From the NCBI RefSeq assembly GCF_014196915.1, contig NZ_JACIEP010000001.1:496001-560000 (forward strand): 64,000 bases of DNA, given 5' to 3'. Of this stretch, positions 1-8,347 are shown in pieces. How positions within the stretch are numbered: the stretch's first letter is position 1; every line of letters starts with the position of its first letter. The notes under the pieces were generated by a model, which was given only the letters and a program-made list of their open reading frames with translations, did no database searches and was not told where the DNA came from. The translations under genes and the position numbers were made by a program. Source of the stretch: Dysgonomonas hofstadii (GTDB taxonomy: Bacteria > Bacteroidota > Bacteroidia > Bacteroidales > Dysgonomonadaceae).

Positions 1-1509
1 GAATTGCGTACCCCTCTTACCCTTATATATGCTCCGTTGAAGCGTATGCTGGACAGTAAAGGGGAAAGTATGGAAAACGAAGAGCATAAAAAACAGATCG
101 AAAGTATTTACCGTCAGGCAAATCACATGAAGGGAATCATTAACTGGATACTGGATTATGATCGCAATACAAGCCTTTCAAACGATTTGAACCTGGCATT
201 TGTAGATATAAACGAATTGATACGGAAAGCGGCCGGTGACTTTACACAGGAGTTTGAGGAAAAGCAGATCGGCATAGAATTTAGGCTGGATGATACATTA
301 AAGCCTGTTGAAATAGATGCGACCAAGATTAGGGTTGTTATTTCCAATATAGTGATGAATGCCCTTAAATTCAGTGAACCTGAAACAAATATTACAGTGG
401 GGAGTTGTATAAGAGGAGAATATATACATATCTGGGTCGAGGATAAAGGTATCGGTTTGAATAACGTGGATACTAACAAGTTGTTTACCCGGTTTTATCA
501 GGGGAACCATGATTTTAAAGGAAGTGGGATAGGTCTTTCATATTGCAAAGAACTGGTGGAGAAACATCAGGGAAGAATCGGTGCGGTTGATAACGAAGGA
601 GCCGGGGCTACTATATATTTTGAACTGCCTTATAGGATAACATCAGACAATATGATACTCGGCCGGTTCGACGACTCTGAAATGTATAATAGTCTTATCG
701 AACAGGAAAATGTTTCGGAAACACTTGACACATCAAAATACTCCATATTAATAGTAGATGACAACAAGGAATTCTTGCAATATCTGGAAAGTGAGTTAAA
801 ACCTCTGTTCAGGAAAGTTTTTAAAGCAAATAACGGTGCTGAAGCAACAGACGCATTAACTAAATATCAGCCTGATATATTGATAAGTGATGTGATGATG
901 CCTGTAATGAATGGTTACCAGCTATGCAGATATGTGAAGGAAAAAATTGAAATCAGCCATATTCCTGTAATATTACTTACAGCAAAGGGTGATGGCGATA
1001 GCCAGAAAATGGGATACAAATTGGGTGCGGATTTTTATCTGGCAAAACCCTTCGATATAGAGCTACTGCTATCCGTAGTCCGCAATCAGCTAAAAAATAA
1101 GGAGATTATCAAACAGAAATATCAGACAGAAATATTGACTATAACTCCCGAACAGGCAACAATAAGCAATGCTGACGAACAATTCATGGCCAAACTGAAT
1201 CAACTGATAAAAGAAAATTACAGCGATGCCACGTTTGATGTTTCTGCTATAATTGATAGCCTGGCTATGAGCAGGGCATCTCTATACAACAAGATGAAAA
1301 ATATTACAGGAATAGGAATTAGTGACTATATAAACAAATACCGCATATCAGTGGCCTGTTCTTTACTAACCGATACGGATAAAAGTATTGCCGATATAGC
1401 TTTTGAAACCGGATTTACATCCCAGCAGTATTTCAGTACGGTATTTAAGCAAGCAATGGATAAAACACCGTCAGTTTATCGCAATGAAATGAGAGCTGAT
1501 CTTTCATAA
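1..1509 (+). CDS. Hybrid two-component sensor/regulator (HTCS), 3' part only
   Basis: The reading frame is open from base 1. The first codons give E-L-R-T-P-L-T, the part of a histidine-kinase H-box just after the phospho-accepting histidine, so the gene starts upstream of the window and the TTG at 4 is not a start. Visible in order: the dimerisation helices; a HATPase domain with N-box Asn near residue 120, DKGIG near 148 and GSGIGL near 174; a receiver domain with the acidic pair near 253-254, phospho-acceptor Asp near 297 and conserved Lys near 349; and a C-terminal AraC-type helix-turn-helix (about 396-496). This kinase-receiver-AraC order is typical of Bacteroidetes regulators that sense oligosaccharides and switch on polysaccharide-utilisation genes. 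The GH88 gene 250 bp downstream is a plausible target, which would suggest uronic-acid-containing glycans. The sensor part lies outside the window. Confidence 0.93.
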   Translation, partial: ELRTPLTLIYAPLKRMLDSKGESMENEEHKKQIESIYRQANHMKGIINWILDYDRNTSLSNDLNLAFVDINELIRKAAGDFTQEFEEKQIGIEFRLDDTLKPVEIDATKIRVVISNIVMNALKFSEPETNITVGSCIRGEYIHIWVEDKGIGLNNVDTNKLFTRFYQGNHDFKGSGIGLSYCKELVEKHQGRIGAVDNEGAGATIYFELPYRITSDNMILGRFDDSEMYNSLIEQENVSETLDTSKYSILIVDDNKEFLQYLESELKPLFRKVFKANNGAEATDALTKYQPDILISDVMMPVMNGYQLCRYVKEKIEISHIPVILLTAKGDGDSQKMGYKLGADFYLAKPFDIELLLSVVRNQLKNKEIIKQKYQTEILTITPEQATISNADEQFMAKLNQLIKENYSDATFDVSAIIDSLAMSRASLYNKMKNITGIGISDYINKYRISVACSLLTDTDKSIADIAFETGFTSQQYFSTVFKQAMDKTPSVYRNEMRADLS

Positions 1510-1757
1510 TATTGAGAATAACACACTTTTATATCAATCAGGCCGGAAATCAATTTTACAAATTCTTCTTGGTTTTAAATATAAGGTGAAAACACTTATA
1601 GATTTTTCTTACCTTTACATCCTATTCTTAGGAATACTAAATGTCTGATTAAAAGGAGTATTTGCTATTTTGAAATATAATATTGATATGAATTTTTAAA
1701 ATAATGAATAGCTATATTTCTCATATTTGTGATGTAAAATAACGAAAACCTAAATCA

Positions 1758-3011
1758 ATGAGCAAACTATTTATCCTGATTACTTCCTTCATCATTATCC
1801 TGGTATCATGTAAAAGTAAAAAAACAGAGAAAACAGATATCGTTCAATCTGATTTCAATTTTGCATCTGCGCAACTTAGCTATGCAATGGTCGAAGTAGA
1901 TAAGGGCATTACAGAAGAGCCTGAAGAAAGTAAAGAAAAACGGGAAAAGAGAGGGCATAGCCCTTTAGTCTCTCCAAGGTCCATAGATGAAAACGGTAAA
2001 CTTATACTCGTGCCCTCGCGCGACTGGACCAGTGGCTTTTTCCCGGGCGAATTGTGGTACATATACGAATATACCAAAGATCCGAAATGGGAAGAAGCCG
2101 CACGTAAGTATACTGCCCCAGTCGAAAGGGAAAAAACAAACGGCGGAACTCATGATATGGGCTTTAAGGTATATTGTAGTTTTGGAAATGGATATCGTCT
2201 GACCAACGATGAAAGTTACAAAAAAATTCTCCTAGAATCGGCATACACACTGATAACACGCTACAGACCCGGTGCTAAAATCATTCGCTCATGGGATCAC
2301 AGCAAGGATAAATGGGAAACTCCCGTTATTATCGATAATATGATGAATCTGGAATTATTATTCTGGGCATTTAAGGAAAGTAACGATTCCACATTCTACA
2401 ATATAGCTGTAAATCATGCTACAACCACAATGAAAAACCATTTCAGGGAAGATTACAGCTCGTACCATGTTATTGATTATGATACCATAACAGGTAATGT
2501 GTTGAAGAAAAATACGCATCAGGGCTATTCGCACGAATCGGCATGGTCGCGCGGACAGGCATGGGCAGTTTATGGTTATACCATGTGTTACAGGGAAACG
2601 AAGAAAACTGAGTATCTTGAACAAGCTAAACATGTAGCAAATTATATCTTTACTCATCCTAATTTACCAAAAGATCTGATCCCGTACTGGGATTTCGATG
2701 CCCCGGAAATACCAAATGAGCCGAGAGATGTTTCTGCGGCTACAGTTACCGCATCCGCACTCTATGAACTGAGCCTTTACGATGCAGACAATGCTGCAAA
2801 ATATAAAGAATGGGCTGATACAATACTTGAAAATCTATCCAATAACTATCTGGCTAAGGCAGGTGAAGATTTCGGATTTTTATTACTTCACAGTACAGGC
2901 TCCAAGCCCGGAAAACTCGAAGTGGATGTTCCCCTTTCATATGCTGACTATTATTTTCTGGAAGCCTTGTTAAGAAAGAAAAAACTGGAAGAAACTGGGA
3001 AACTATTTTAA
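1758..3011 (+). CDS. GH88 family lipoprotein, unsaturated glucuronyl/galacturonyl hydrolase
   Basis: A 417-residue protein with a lipoprotein signal peptide (hydrophobic 4-16, lipobox LVSC, Cys18). The mature part is an (alpha/alpha)6-barrel of family GH88. The two aspartates known to matter in Bacillus unsaturated glucuronyl hydrolase appear as THDMGF (Asp133) and IIDNMMN (Asp193), with matching spacing; DWTSGFFPGE lies at 89-98. The family hydrates and releases the 4,5-unsaturated uronate left at the non-reducing end by polysaccharide lyases (glycosaminoglycans, pectin, ulvan). The lipoprotein signal implies the periplasm or outer membrane. The preceding hybrid regulator may control it. No lyase or SusC/SusD pair is in the window, so the substrate is open. 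The start ATG is the only one ahead of the signal peptide. Confidence 0.92.
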   Translation: MSKLFILITSFIIILVSCKSKKTEKTDIVQSDFNFASAQLSYAMVEVDKGITEEPEESKEKREKRGHSPLVSPRSIDENGKLILVPSRDWTSGFFPGELWYIYEYTKDPKWEEAARKYTAPVEREKTNGGTHDMGFKVYCSFGNGYRLTNDESYKKILLESAYTLITRYRPGAKIIRSWDHSKDKWETPVIIDNMMNLELLFWAFKESNDSTFYNIAVNHATTTMKNHFREDYSSYHVIDYDTITGNVLKKNTHQGYSHESAWSRGQAWAVYGYTMCYRETKKTEYLEQAKHVANYIFTHPNLPKDLIPYWDFDAPEIPNEPRDVSAATVTASALYELSLYDADNAAKYKEWADTILENLSNNYLAKAGEDFGFLLLHSTGSKPGKLEVDVPLSYADYYFLEALLRKKKLEETGKLF

Positions 3012-3086
3012 ATATTATAAGACAAAAATCTGAAGTCAAGATGATTTCTATAATAAACATATTTTTTTCAAAATAGATATACTATG

Positions 3087-3119
3087 TTTAGGATATATTA
3101 ATACAGTCGACTACATTTG
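3087..3119 (+). promoter_or_regulatory. Candidate Bacteroidetes-type promoter of the pyridoxamine kinase gene
   Basis: TACATTTG at 3112-3119 fits the Bacteroidetes -7 consensus TAnnTTTG. TTTA at 3087-3090 lies 21 bp upstream, close to the -33 TTTG element. The first good ATG is about 25 bp downstream. This argues against the in-frame TTG at 3117, which lies inside the promoter, as the start. Confidence 0.5.
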
Positions 3120-3143
3120 CTTACTACTAAGCAAGATAATAAG

Positions 3144-4019
3144 ATGATGAGACCATATAAGACAAAGAAGATAGTAGCTATACACGACTTATCAGGAGTA
3201 GGAAGGGTTTCTCTGAATGTCGTAATCCCCGTATTAACCTCAATGGGATTTCAGGTAGTGCCATTGCCAACGGCTATTCTTTCTAATCACACCCAATATC
3301 CTCATTTCACCTTTTTAGATTTAACAGGAGAAATGAAAAAGATCATTGCTGAATGGGAAAAACTGGGTATAAATTTCGATACATTCTATTCCGGTTATCT
3401 GGGTTCCCCCGAACAGATTGAAGTCGTTGATGATTTTATTAAAAAATTCAAAAAAGAAGAAGACCTGGTTATTATAGATCCTGTATTGGGTGATAATGGG
3501 AAACTCTATACAGGTTTTGATAATAGAATGGTTGAAAAAATGCGTTATCTGATTAGCTCAGCCGATGTTATTACTCCAAATCTGACGGAACTTTCCCTTT
3601 TGTTGGACATTCCGTATGAAGAGACAAATACGGACGAACAATTAAAAAACCATCTTCTGAAACTATCGGAGAAAGGCCCTGAAATAGTTATTATAACAAA
3701 CGTGCCTGTCATAGACGAGCCTCATAAAACATCTGTTTATGCATACAATCGCAATGGTAACCGTTTCTGGAAAGTGAAATGCCCTTATCTTCCTGCTCAT
3801 TATCCGGGTGTGGGAGATACATTTACCAGTGTACTTACCGGAGCTTTTATGCAGGGAGACAGCCTGCCTATAGCTCTGGAGCGTGCCACTCAATTCTGTT
3901 ATCAGGGCATAACTGCAACATTCGGATACGACTACGATTCACGCGAAGGTATCATGCTCGAGAAAGTGTTACACAATCTTAATATCCCTATCCAAATAAG
4001 CAGTTATGAGATAATTTAA
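3144..4019 (+). CDS. pdxY: Pyridoxamine/pyridoxal kinase (ribokinase family)
   Basis: About 291 residues, using the ATG at 3144 (a second ATG follows at 3147). The frame is open upstream to a TTG at 3117, but that overlaps the likely promoter. The N-terminal stretch with HDLSGVGR and the TAILSNHTQYP segment are characteristic of PdxY-like kinases. The C-terminal anion-hole and catalytic motif is PGVGDTFTSVLTG, with the aspartate as general base. The enzyme phosphorylates pyridoxal or pyridoxamine with ATP in the B6 salvage route, in the cytosol. It is a single gene closed by its own terminator. PdxY versus a pyridoxamine-preferring kinase cannot be separated by eye. Confidence 0.85.
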   Translation: MMRPYKTKKIVAIHDLSGVGRVSLNVVIPVLTSMGFQVVPLPTAILSNHTQYPHFTFLDLTGEMKKIIAEWEKLGINFDTFYSGYLGSPEQIEVVDDFIKKFKKEEDLVIIDPVLGDNGKLYTGFDNRMVEKMRYLISSADVITPNLTELSLLLDIPYEETNTDEQLKNHLLKLSEKGPEIVIITNVPVIDEPHKTSVYAYNRNGNRFWKVKCPYLPAHYPGVGDTFTSVLTGAFMQGDSLPIALERATQFCYQGITATFGYDYDSREGIMLEKVLHNLNIPIQISSYEII

Positions 4020-4054
4020 CACTGATCTTTCTTTATTCTTGTCTTTTTTTAGTA

Positions 4055-4117
4055 TATTTAGAAACCTTATTTCTAAATAGTTATTGTTTCGCCCATTTAT
4101 ATGGGCCTTAATTTTTT
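4055..4117 (+). terminator. Terminator downstream of the pyridoxamine kinase gene
   Basis: There are two hairpins. The first is a perfect 10-bp stem (4055-4064 with 4070-4079, loop of 5). The second has the stem GCCCAT/ATGGGC (4091-4096 with 4101-4106, loop TTAT) followed by CTTAATTTTTT, a classical intrinsic terminator on the plus strand. It separates the kinase gene from the hdr-flx operon. Confidence 0.7.
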
Positions 4118-4376
4118 ACTATAATTAACCTATATACAACCGGCAAAAGAGTCTGGAAAACTATTTAGGCACTTATTTATATAAATTGAAAAATTGTGTT
4201 TTATAACATAAAATAAATAGCATTTATAAGCAATAGAATAAATATATTTGCATCAAATTGCAAACTCGACTTAGCAAAATCAACTAAAAATACACTAAAA
4301 TACCGAAGATCAGATAATTTTCTTCGATTTATATGAGACCATGATAAACGACATCTGAAAACTAAAAAGCTATTAT
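4118..4376 (+). promoter_or_regulatory. AT-rich leader and promoter region of the hdr-flx operon
   Basis: Together with the terminator before it, this fills the 357-bp gap ahead of hdrC. It is very A/T-rich. TATATTTG at 4243-4250 fits the -7 consensus TAnnTTTG. A TTTA at 4223-4226 is the nearest -33-like element, but its 16-bp spacing is short. If the -7 call is right the leader is about 120 nt. I saw no obvious operator palindrome or riboswitch. Confidence 0.4.
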
Positions 4377-4934
4377 ATGTCAATAGAAAAAGAAGGCTAC
4401 ATATCAGAAATCAAATCACATACAGGAGTGAACGTTAACCGTTGCTACCAGTGTGGAAAATGCTCGGCAGGATGTGCAGTCAACGAAGAAATGGACTATC
4501 CGCCAAGCATGGTTATGCGTATGCTGCAAACAGGTGAAGAGGAATGTTACAATACAGTTCTTCATTCGCAGTCTATCTGGCTATGTGTAACGTGTCAGAA
4601 TTGCCTTACCCGTTGCCCGATGGAAATCGATATCCCCAAGTTGATGGACTATATGCGCGAAAAGTCTTTGGCAAAAGGTACTGCAAGCAAAAAAGCTAAA
4701 AATATCATTTCCTTTCATAAATCATTTCTCGATTCTGTAAAATATACAGGACGTCTGTATGAAATAGGGTTGGTAGGCGGTTACAAAATGCGCTCATTCA
4801 AACTATTGCAAGACCTGAATGTAGCACCCGGAATGTTTGTTCGGGGAAAATTACCTCTGTTGCCTGAAATGGTGAAGGATAAAAAGCAAATCAAAGAAAT
4901 TTTCTCTAAGACCAAGAACAAGCAGGGGGAATAA
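4377..4934 (+). CDS. hdrC: Heterodisulfide reductase subunit C-like iron-sulfur protein
   Basis: 185 residues with two CxxCxxCxxxC-type [4Fe-4S] motifs: Cys23, 26, 29, 33 followed by an AV dipeptide, and Cys70, 73, 76, 80 followed by proline. This is the HdrC pattern. There is no membrane segment, so it is the soluble type. HdrC passes electrons from the clusters of HdrA to the disulfide-reducing HdrB. It is the first gene of a seven-gene run with short gaps (54 bp to hdrB), all on the plus strand. The basic Lys-rich C-terminal tail is ordinary for the family. Confidence 0.92.
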   Translation: MSIEKEGYISEIKSHTGVNVNRCYQCGKCSAGCAVNEEMDYPPSMVMRMLQTGEEECYNTVLHSQSIWLCVTCQNCLTRCPMEIDIPKLMDYMREKSLAKGTASKKAKNIISFHKSFLDSVKYTGRLYEIGLVGGYKMRSFKLLQDLNVAPGMFVRGKLPLLPEMVKDKKQIKEIFSKTKNKQGE

Positions 4935-4988
4935 TAATATAAAAGATCAACTAATACTGTCACATTTGGCAGATAAGATATACTAACC

Positions 4989-5834
4989 ATGGAAATAGGA
5001 TTCTATCCGGGCTGTTCACTCAAAGGTACGTCTTCAGAGTATGCCCAATCGACTTTGGCTTTAGCAAAAGCATTTGGCATCAATCTGGTCGAAATAACTG
5101 ACTGGAATTGCTGCGGTGCAACTGCTGCCCATAATATGAATCACGACTTAGCTGTTGCCCTGCCTGCGCGGGTGTTAGCTCTTGCCGAGAAAGACGGCAT
5201 GAAAGAGATCGTCGTTCCCTGTGCGGCTTGCTATAATAGATTGTCGGTTACTCAGCATGACCTCAACAAGGATAAAGAACTGAAAAAGCGTGTTGAGGAA
5301 ATTCTGCAAATGCCGCTATCAGGTAATCTGGAAATACTGAATGTTATGCAGTTTATCGACAAATATATTGCTGACAAAATAGAAGAGAAAGTAGCCAAAC
5401 CATTCGATCATAAAGTAGTATGCTATTACGGCTGTCTGCTGGTACGTCCGCAGGAGGTGCTGAAATTCGACAGGCTCGAAGATCCTCAGTCTATGGATAT
5501 ACTGATGGCTAAAATAGGAGCGACCAGCCTTGAATGGGGATATAAAACCGAATGTTGCGGAGCGGGATTTTCTGTTTCCCGTACCGATATTGTAGGCAAA
5601 TTATCCGGAAAAATAGTTAAAGATGCTATTGACAGAGGTGCTGAAGCTATTATTGTTGCCTGTCCTATGTGTCAATCCAATTTGGATATGCGCCGTCCGC
5701 ATATCGACAGTTACCTGAAAATGAAAACAAATATACCTGCCATGTTCATTACGCAGGCTATCGGGCTTGCCGTAGGTGTTAGCAGGGAAGATTTGGGACT
5801 GAAAAAACTATTCGTAGCACCTGCATTCGTTTAA
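4989..5834 (+). CDS. hdrB: Heterodisulfide reductase subunit B-like protein, two CCG domains
   Basis: 281 residues with both cysteine-rich CCG motifs complete. The first has Cys9, Cys41-Cys42, Cys78 and Cys81, with spacings of 31 and 35 residues, exactly within the family rule CX31-39CCX35-36CxxC. The second has Cys149, Cys189-Cys190, Cys225 and Cys228. In methanogen HdrB these bind the two non-cubane [4Fe-4S] clusters where the disulfide is cleaved. The intact ligands imply a working disulfide-type active site. The partner disulfide is unknown: Bacteroidales lack CoM-S-S-CoB, and no DsrC is encoded here. Between hdrC and hdrA. Confidence 0.93.
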   Translation: MEIGFYPGCSLKGTSSEYAQSTLALAKAFGINLVEITDWNCCGATAAHNMNHDLAVALPARVLALAEKDGMKEIVVPCAACYNRLSVTQHDLNKDKELKKRVEEILQMPLSGNLEILNVMQFIDKYIADKIEEKVAKPFDHKVVCYYGCLLVRPQEVLKFDRLEDPQSMDILMAKIGATSLEWGYKTECCGAGFSVSRTDIVGKLSGKIVKDAIDRGAEAIIVACPMCQSNLDMRRPHIDSYLKMKTNIPAMFITQAIGLAVGVSREDLGLKKLFVAPAFV

Positions 5835-5853
5835 AAAGAAAGGAGAACATTAT

Positions 5854-7854
5854 ATGTCAAAAATAGGAGTATTTGTTTGTCATTGTGGAGAAAATATCGG
5901 GGCTACGGTCGACTGTGCAAAAGTAGCCGAAGAAGCTTCGAAAATCACGGGTGTTGATGTTAGTGTCGACTATAAATATATGTGTTCCGATCCCGGGCAA
6001 ACGATCATCAAAGACGCTATTCGGGAAAAAGGGCTGACAGGAGTTGTCGTTGCTGCTTGTTCGCCACGCATGCATGAGCCTACATTTCGTAAAGCTTGTG
6101 CCGAAGCAGGCCTTAACCCTTTTATGTGCGAAATGACCAATCTGCGTGAGCATTGCTCATGGGTACACGAAAAGAATGAACAGACCACAGAAAAGGCAAT
6201 TGACCTAGTCCGCATGTTAGTTGAAAAAACGAAGCTGAACAAGCCGCTAACCCCGATCAAAGTACCGATCTCAAAAAAAGCATTGGTTATTGGTGGAGGT
6301 ATAGCAGGCATACAAGCTGCACTCGATATTGCCAATGCAGGACATAAGGTAATTATGGTAGAGAAAGAACCATCGATCGGCGGACACATGTCACAACTAT
6401 CGGAGACTTTCCCTACCCTCGACTGCTCACAATGTATTCTTACTCCGCGGATGGTGGATGTGGCACAGAATCCGAATATTACATTATATACTTATGCTGA
6501 ATTGGAAAAGCTGGAAGGATTTATAGGAAACTTTAAGGCTACAATCCGGCTGAAAGCAAAGAGCGTAGATCCGAAAACTTGTACAGGCTGCGGCGAATGT
6601 ATGACCAAATGTCCTAGTAAAAAGATACCAAGTGAATTTAATGAAGGGTTGGGAAACCGTACAGCAATTTATACACCATTTCCACAAGCTGTACCGAATA
6701 AGCCAGTTATCGACAGGATAAATTGCCGCTACTATCAGACAGGCAAATGTAAAGTCTGTCAGAAAATATGTCCTACGGGAGCGATCGAATTTGATAAGGA
6801 AGATGAATTCATCACCGAAGATATCGGAGCTATTGTTACCGCAACGGGCTTTAATGTACTGAAACCCGATTTCTTCCCTGAATACGGCTATGGTAAATAT
6901 AAGGACGTGATAACCGGATTGCAGTTCGAACGCCTCGCATCTGCATCAGGTCCGACTCTAGGTGCAATACGTCGTCCATCGGATGGAACGGAACCGAAGA
7001 AGATAGTATTTATTGCCTGTGCGGGTTCACGCGATCCGGCTAAAGGCAAGCCATACTGTTCCAAAATATGCTGTATGTACACTGCCAAGCATGCCATGCT
7101 ATACCAGCACAAAGTGCATGATGGCGAGTCGTATGTATTCTATATGGATATACGTGCCGGGGGTAAAAACTATGAAGAATTTACACGCCGTGCTATCGAA
7201 GAGGATGGAGCAAAATATATACGTGGGCGTGTAGCACGTGTCTATGAGAAGAATGGAAAGCTAATCGTTTGCGGAGTAGATACCTTACTCGGTAGTCGTC
7301 CTGTGGAGATAGAAGCCGATATGGTTGTATTGGCCAGTGCAGGGATTGCCAATGAAGGCTCGGAAGAACTGGCACAAAAAATGCATATTTCTTACGACCC
7401 ATATAAATTCTTTGCAGAAGCGCATCCGAAACTAAAACCGGTGGAAACCAATACAGCAGGGATTTATCTCTGTGGAGCTTGTCAGGCACCAAAAGATATA
7501 CCCGAAACTGTAGGCATGGCATCGGGAGCTGCAGCAAAAGTAATCGGGTTGTTTTCGAACGATGAACTGACCCGCGAACCTGTTGTAGCCGTGGTTAATC
7601 GTATCGCTTCACATGATGTATCAACATGTGTAGGCTGTTTCCTTTGTGAAACCGCTTGTCCTTATCAGGCTATAGAACATGAAGAAATAAAGAACCGCGC
7701 GGGCGAAGTGGTTAAAACAGTTGCACGTGTCAATCCGGGGCTTTGTCAGGGATGTGGAACATGCGTATCGTTCTGCCGCTCGAAGTCGATAGATATACAG
7801 GGCTTTTCTAACGAACAGATGTATGCCGAAGTAATGGCCGTATTAGAAGAATAA
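5854..7854 (+). CDS. hdrA: Heterodisulfide reductase subunit A-like flavoprotein
   Basis: 666 residues, the usual HdrA length. The N-terminal region has conserved cysteines (Cys9, 11, 44). A Rossmann FAD site GGGIAG lies at 147-152 with the acidic VEKE after it. DCSQC (Cys191, Cys194) follows. Four iron-sulfur motifs can be read: Cys243/246/249/253, Cys291/299/302/306, and two C-terminal ferredoxin-type sets, Cys592/595/598/602 and Cys631/634/637/641. In bifurcating Hdr complexes the HdrA flavin splits electrons between ferredoxin and the disulfide-reducing HdrBC. No selenocysteine codon is seen. AAAGGAG about 10 nt before the ATG is a good Shine-Dalgarno, uncommon in this group. It sits 19 bp after hdrB. 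Confidence 0.94.
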   Translation: MSKIGVFVCHCGENIGATVDCAKVAEEASKITGVDVSVDYKYMCSDPGQTIIKDAIREKGLTGVVVAACSPRMHEPTFRKACAEAGLNPFMCEMTNLREHCSWVHEKNEQTTEKAIDLVRMLVEKTKLNKPLTPIKVPISKKALVIGGGIAGIQAALDIANAGHKVIMVEKEPSIGGHMSQLSETFPTLDCSQCILTPRMVDVAQNPNITLYTYAELEKLEGFIGNFKATIRLKAKSVDPKTCTGCGECMTKCPSKKIPSEFNEGLGNRTAIYTPFPQAVPNKPVIDRINCRYYQTGKCKVCQKICPTGAIEFDKEDEFITEDIGAIVTATGFNVLKPDFFPEYGYGKYKDVITGLQFERLASASGPTLGAIRRPSDGTEPKKIVFIACAGSRDPAKGKPYCSKICCMYTAKHAMLYQHKVHDGESYVFYMDIRAGGKNYEEFTRRAIEEDGAKYIRGRVARVYEKNGKLIVCGVDTLLGSRPVEIEADMVVLASAGIANEGSEELAQKMHISYDPYKFFAEAHPKLKPVETNTAGIYLCGACQAPKDIPETVGMASGAAAKVIGLFSNDELTREPVVAVVNRIASHDVSTCVGCFLCETACPYQAIEHEEIKNRAGEVVKTVARVNPGLCQGCGTCVSFCRSKSIDIQGFSNEQMYAEVMAVLEE

Positions 7855-7867
7855 AACAATACATTAT

Positions 7868-8347
7868 ATGACTAAAGAATTCGAACCAAAAATATTAGCC
7901 TTTGTCTGCAACTGGTGTACATATGCCGGAGCCGACCTGACAGGCACAAGCCGTATAAAATACGCATCGAACGTAAAGATCGTACGCTTCCCATGTACGG
8001 GGCGCATCGACTTTATGTTGTTGCTGAAAGCTTTTGCAAACGGTTCCGATGGCGTAATTGTATCGGGCTGTCACCCTAATGACTGCCACTATACATCTGG
8101 TAATTTTCATGCGCGTCGTCGTTGGATATTGTTCCGTAGCTTGCTTGATTTTATGGGAATAGATATCCGTAGAATCCAGTTTTCCTGGGTGTCGGCTGCC
8201 GAAGGTGCAAAATGGGCAGATATTGTAAATCAGACTGTTGCTAATATTCGTGAACTCGGTCCGTATATGGAATATCAGCGTGCAGCTGAATTTCTTGCAG
8301 GGAATGAAGACGAACTGGCTAAAGAAATGGAGGTGAACAATGGATAA
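7868..8347 (+). CDS. flxD: MvhD/FlxD-type [2Fe-2S] electron-transfer subunit
   Basis: 159 residues of the methyl-viologen-reducing hydrogenase delta subunit family. The likely cluster ligands are Cys14, Cys17, Cys43, Cys68 and Cys73, in the pattern FVCNWC ... PCTGR ... SGCHPNDCHY. In methanogens MvhD links the [NiFe]-hydrogenase to HdrA. In the Flx-Hdr complexes of Desulfovibrio and fermenters FlxD links FlxABC to HdrA instead. Thirteen bp after hdrA, and its last 8 nt overlap flxC, so coupled translation is likely. The flxC-flxB-flxA context favours the name FlxD over MvhD. Confidence 0.9.
   Translation: MTKEFEPKILAFVCNWCTYAGADLTGTSRIKYASNVKIVRFPCTGRIDFMLLLKAFANGSDGVIVSGCHPNDCHYTSGNFHARRRWILFRSLLDFMGIDIRRIQFSWVSAAEGAKWADIVNQTVANIRELGPYMEYQRAAEFLAGNEDELAKEMEVNNG

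Noticed and set aside
3117-3143. TTG start for the pyridoxamine kinase
   Set aside because: It falls inside the TACATTTG promoter element and adds residues outside the family.
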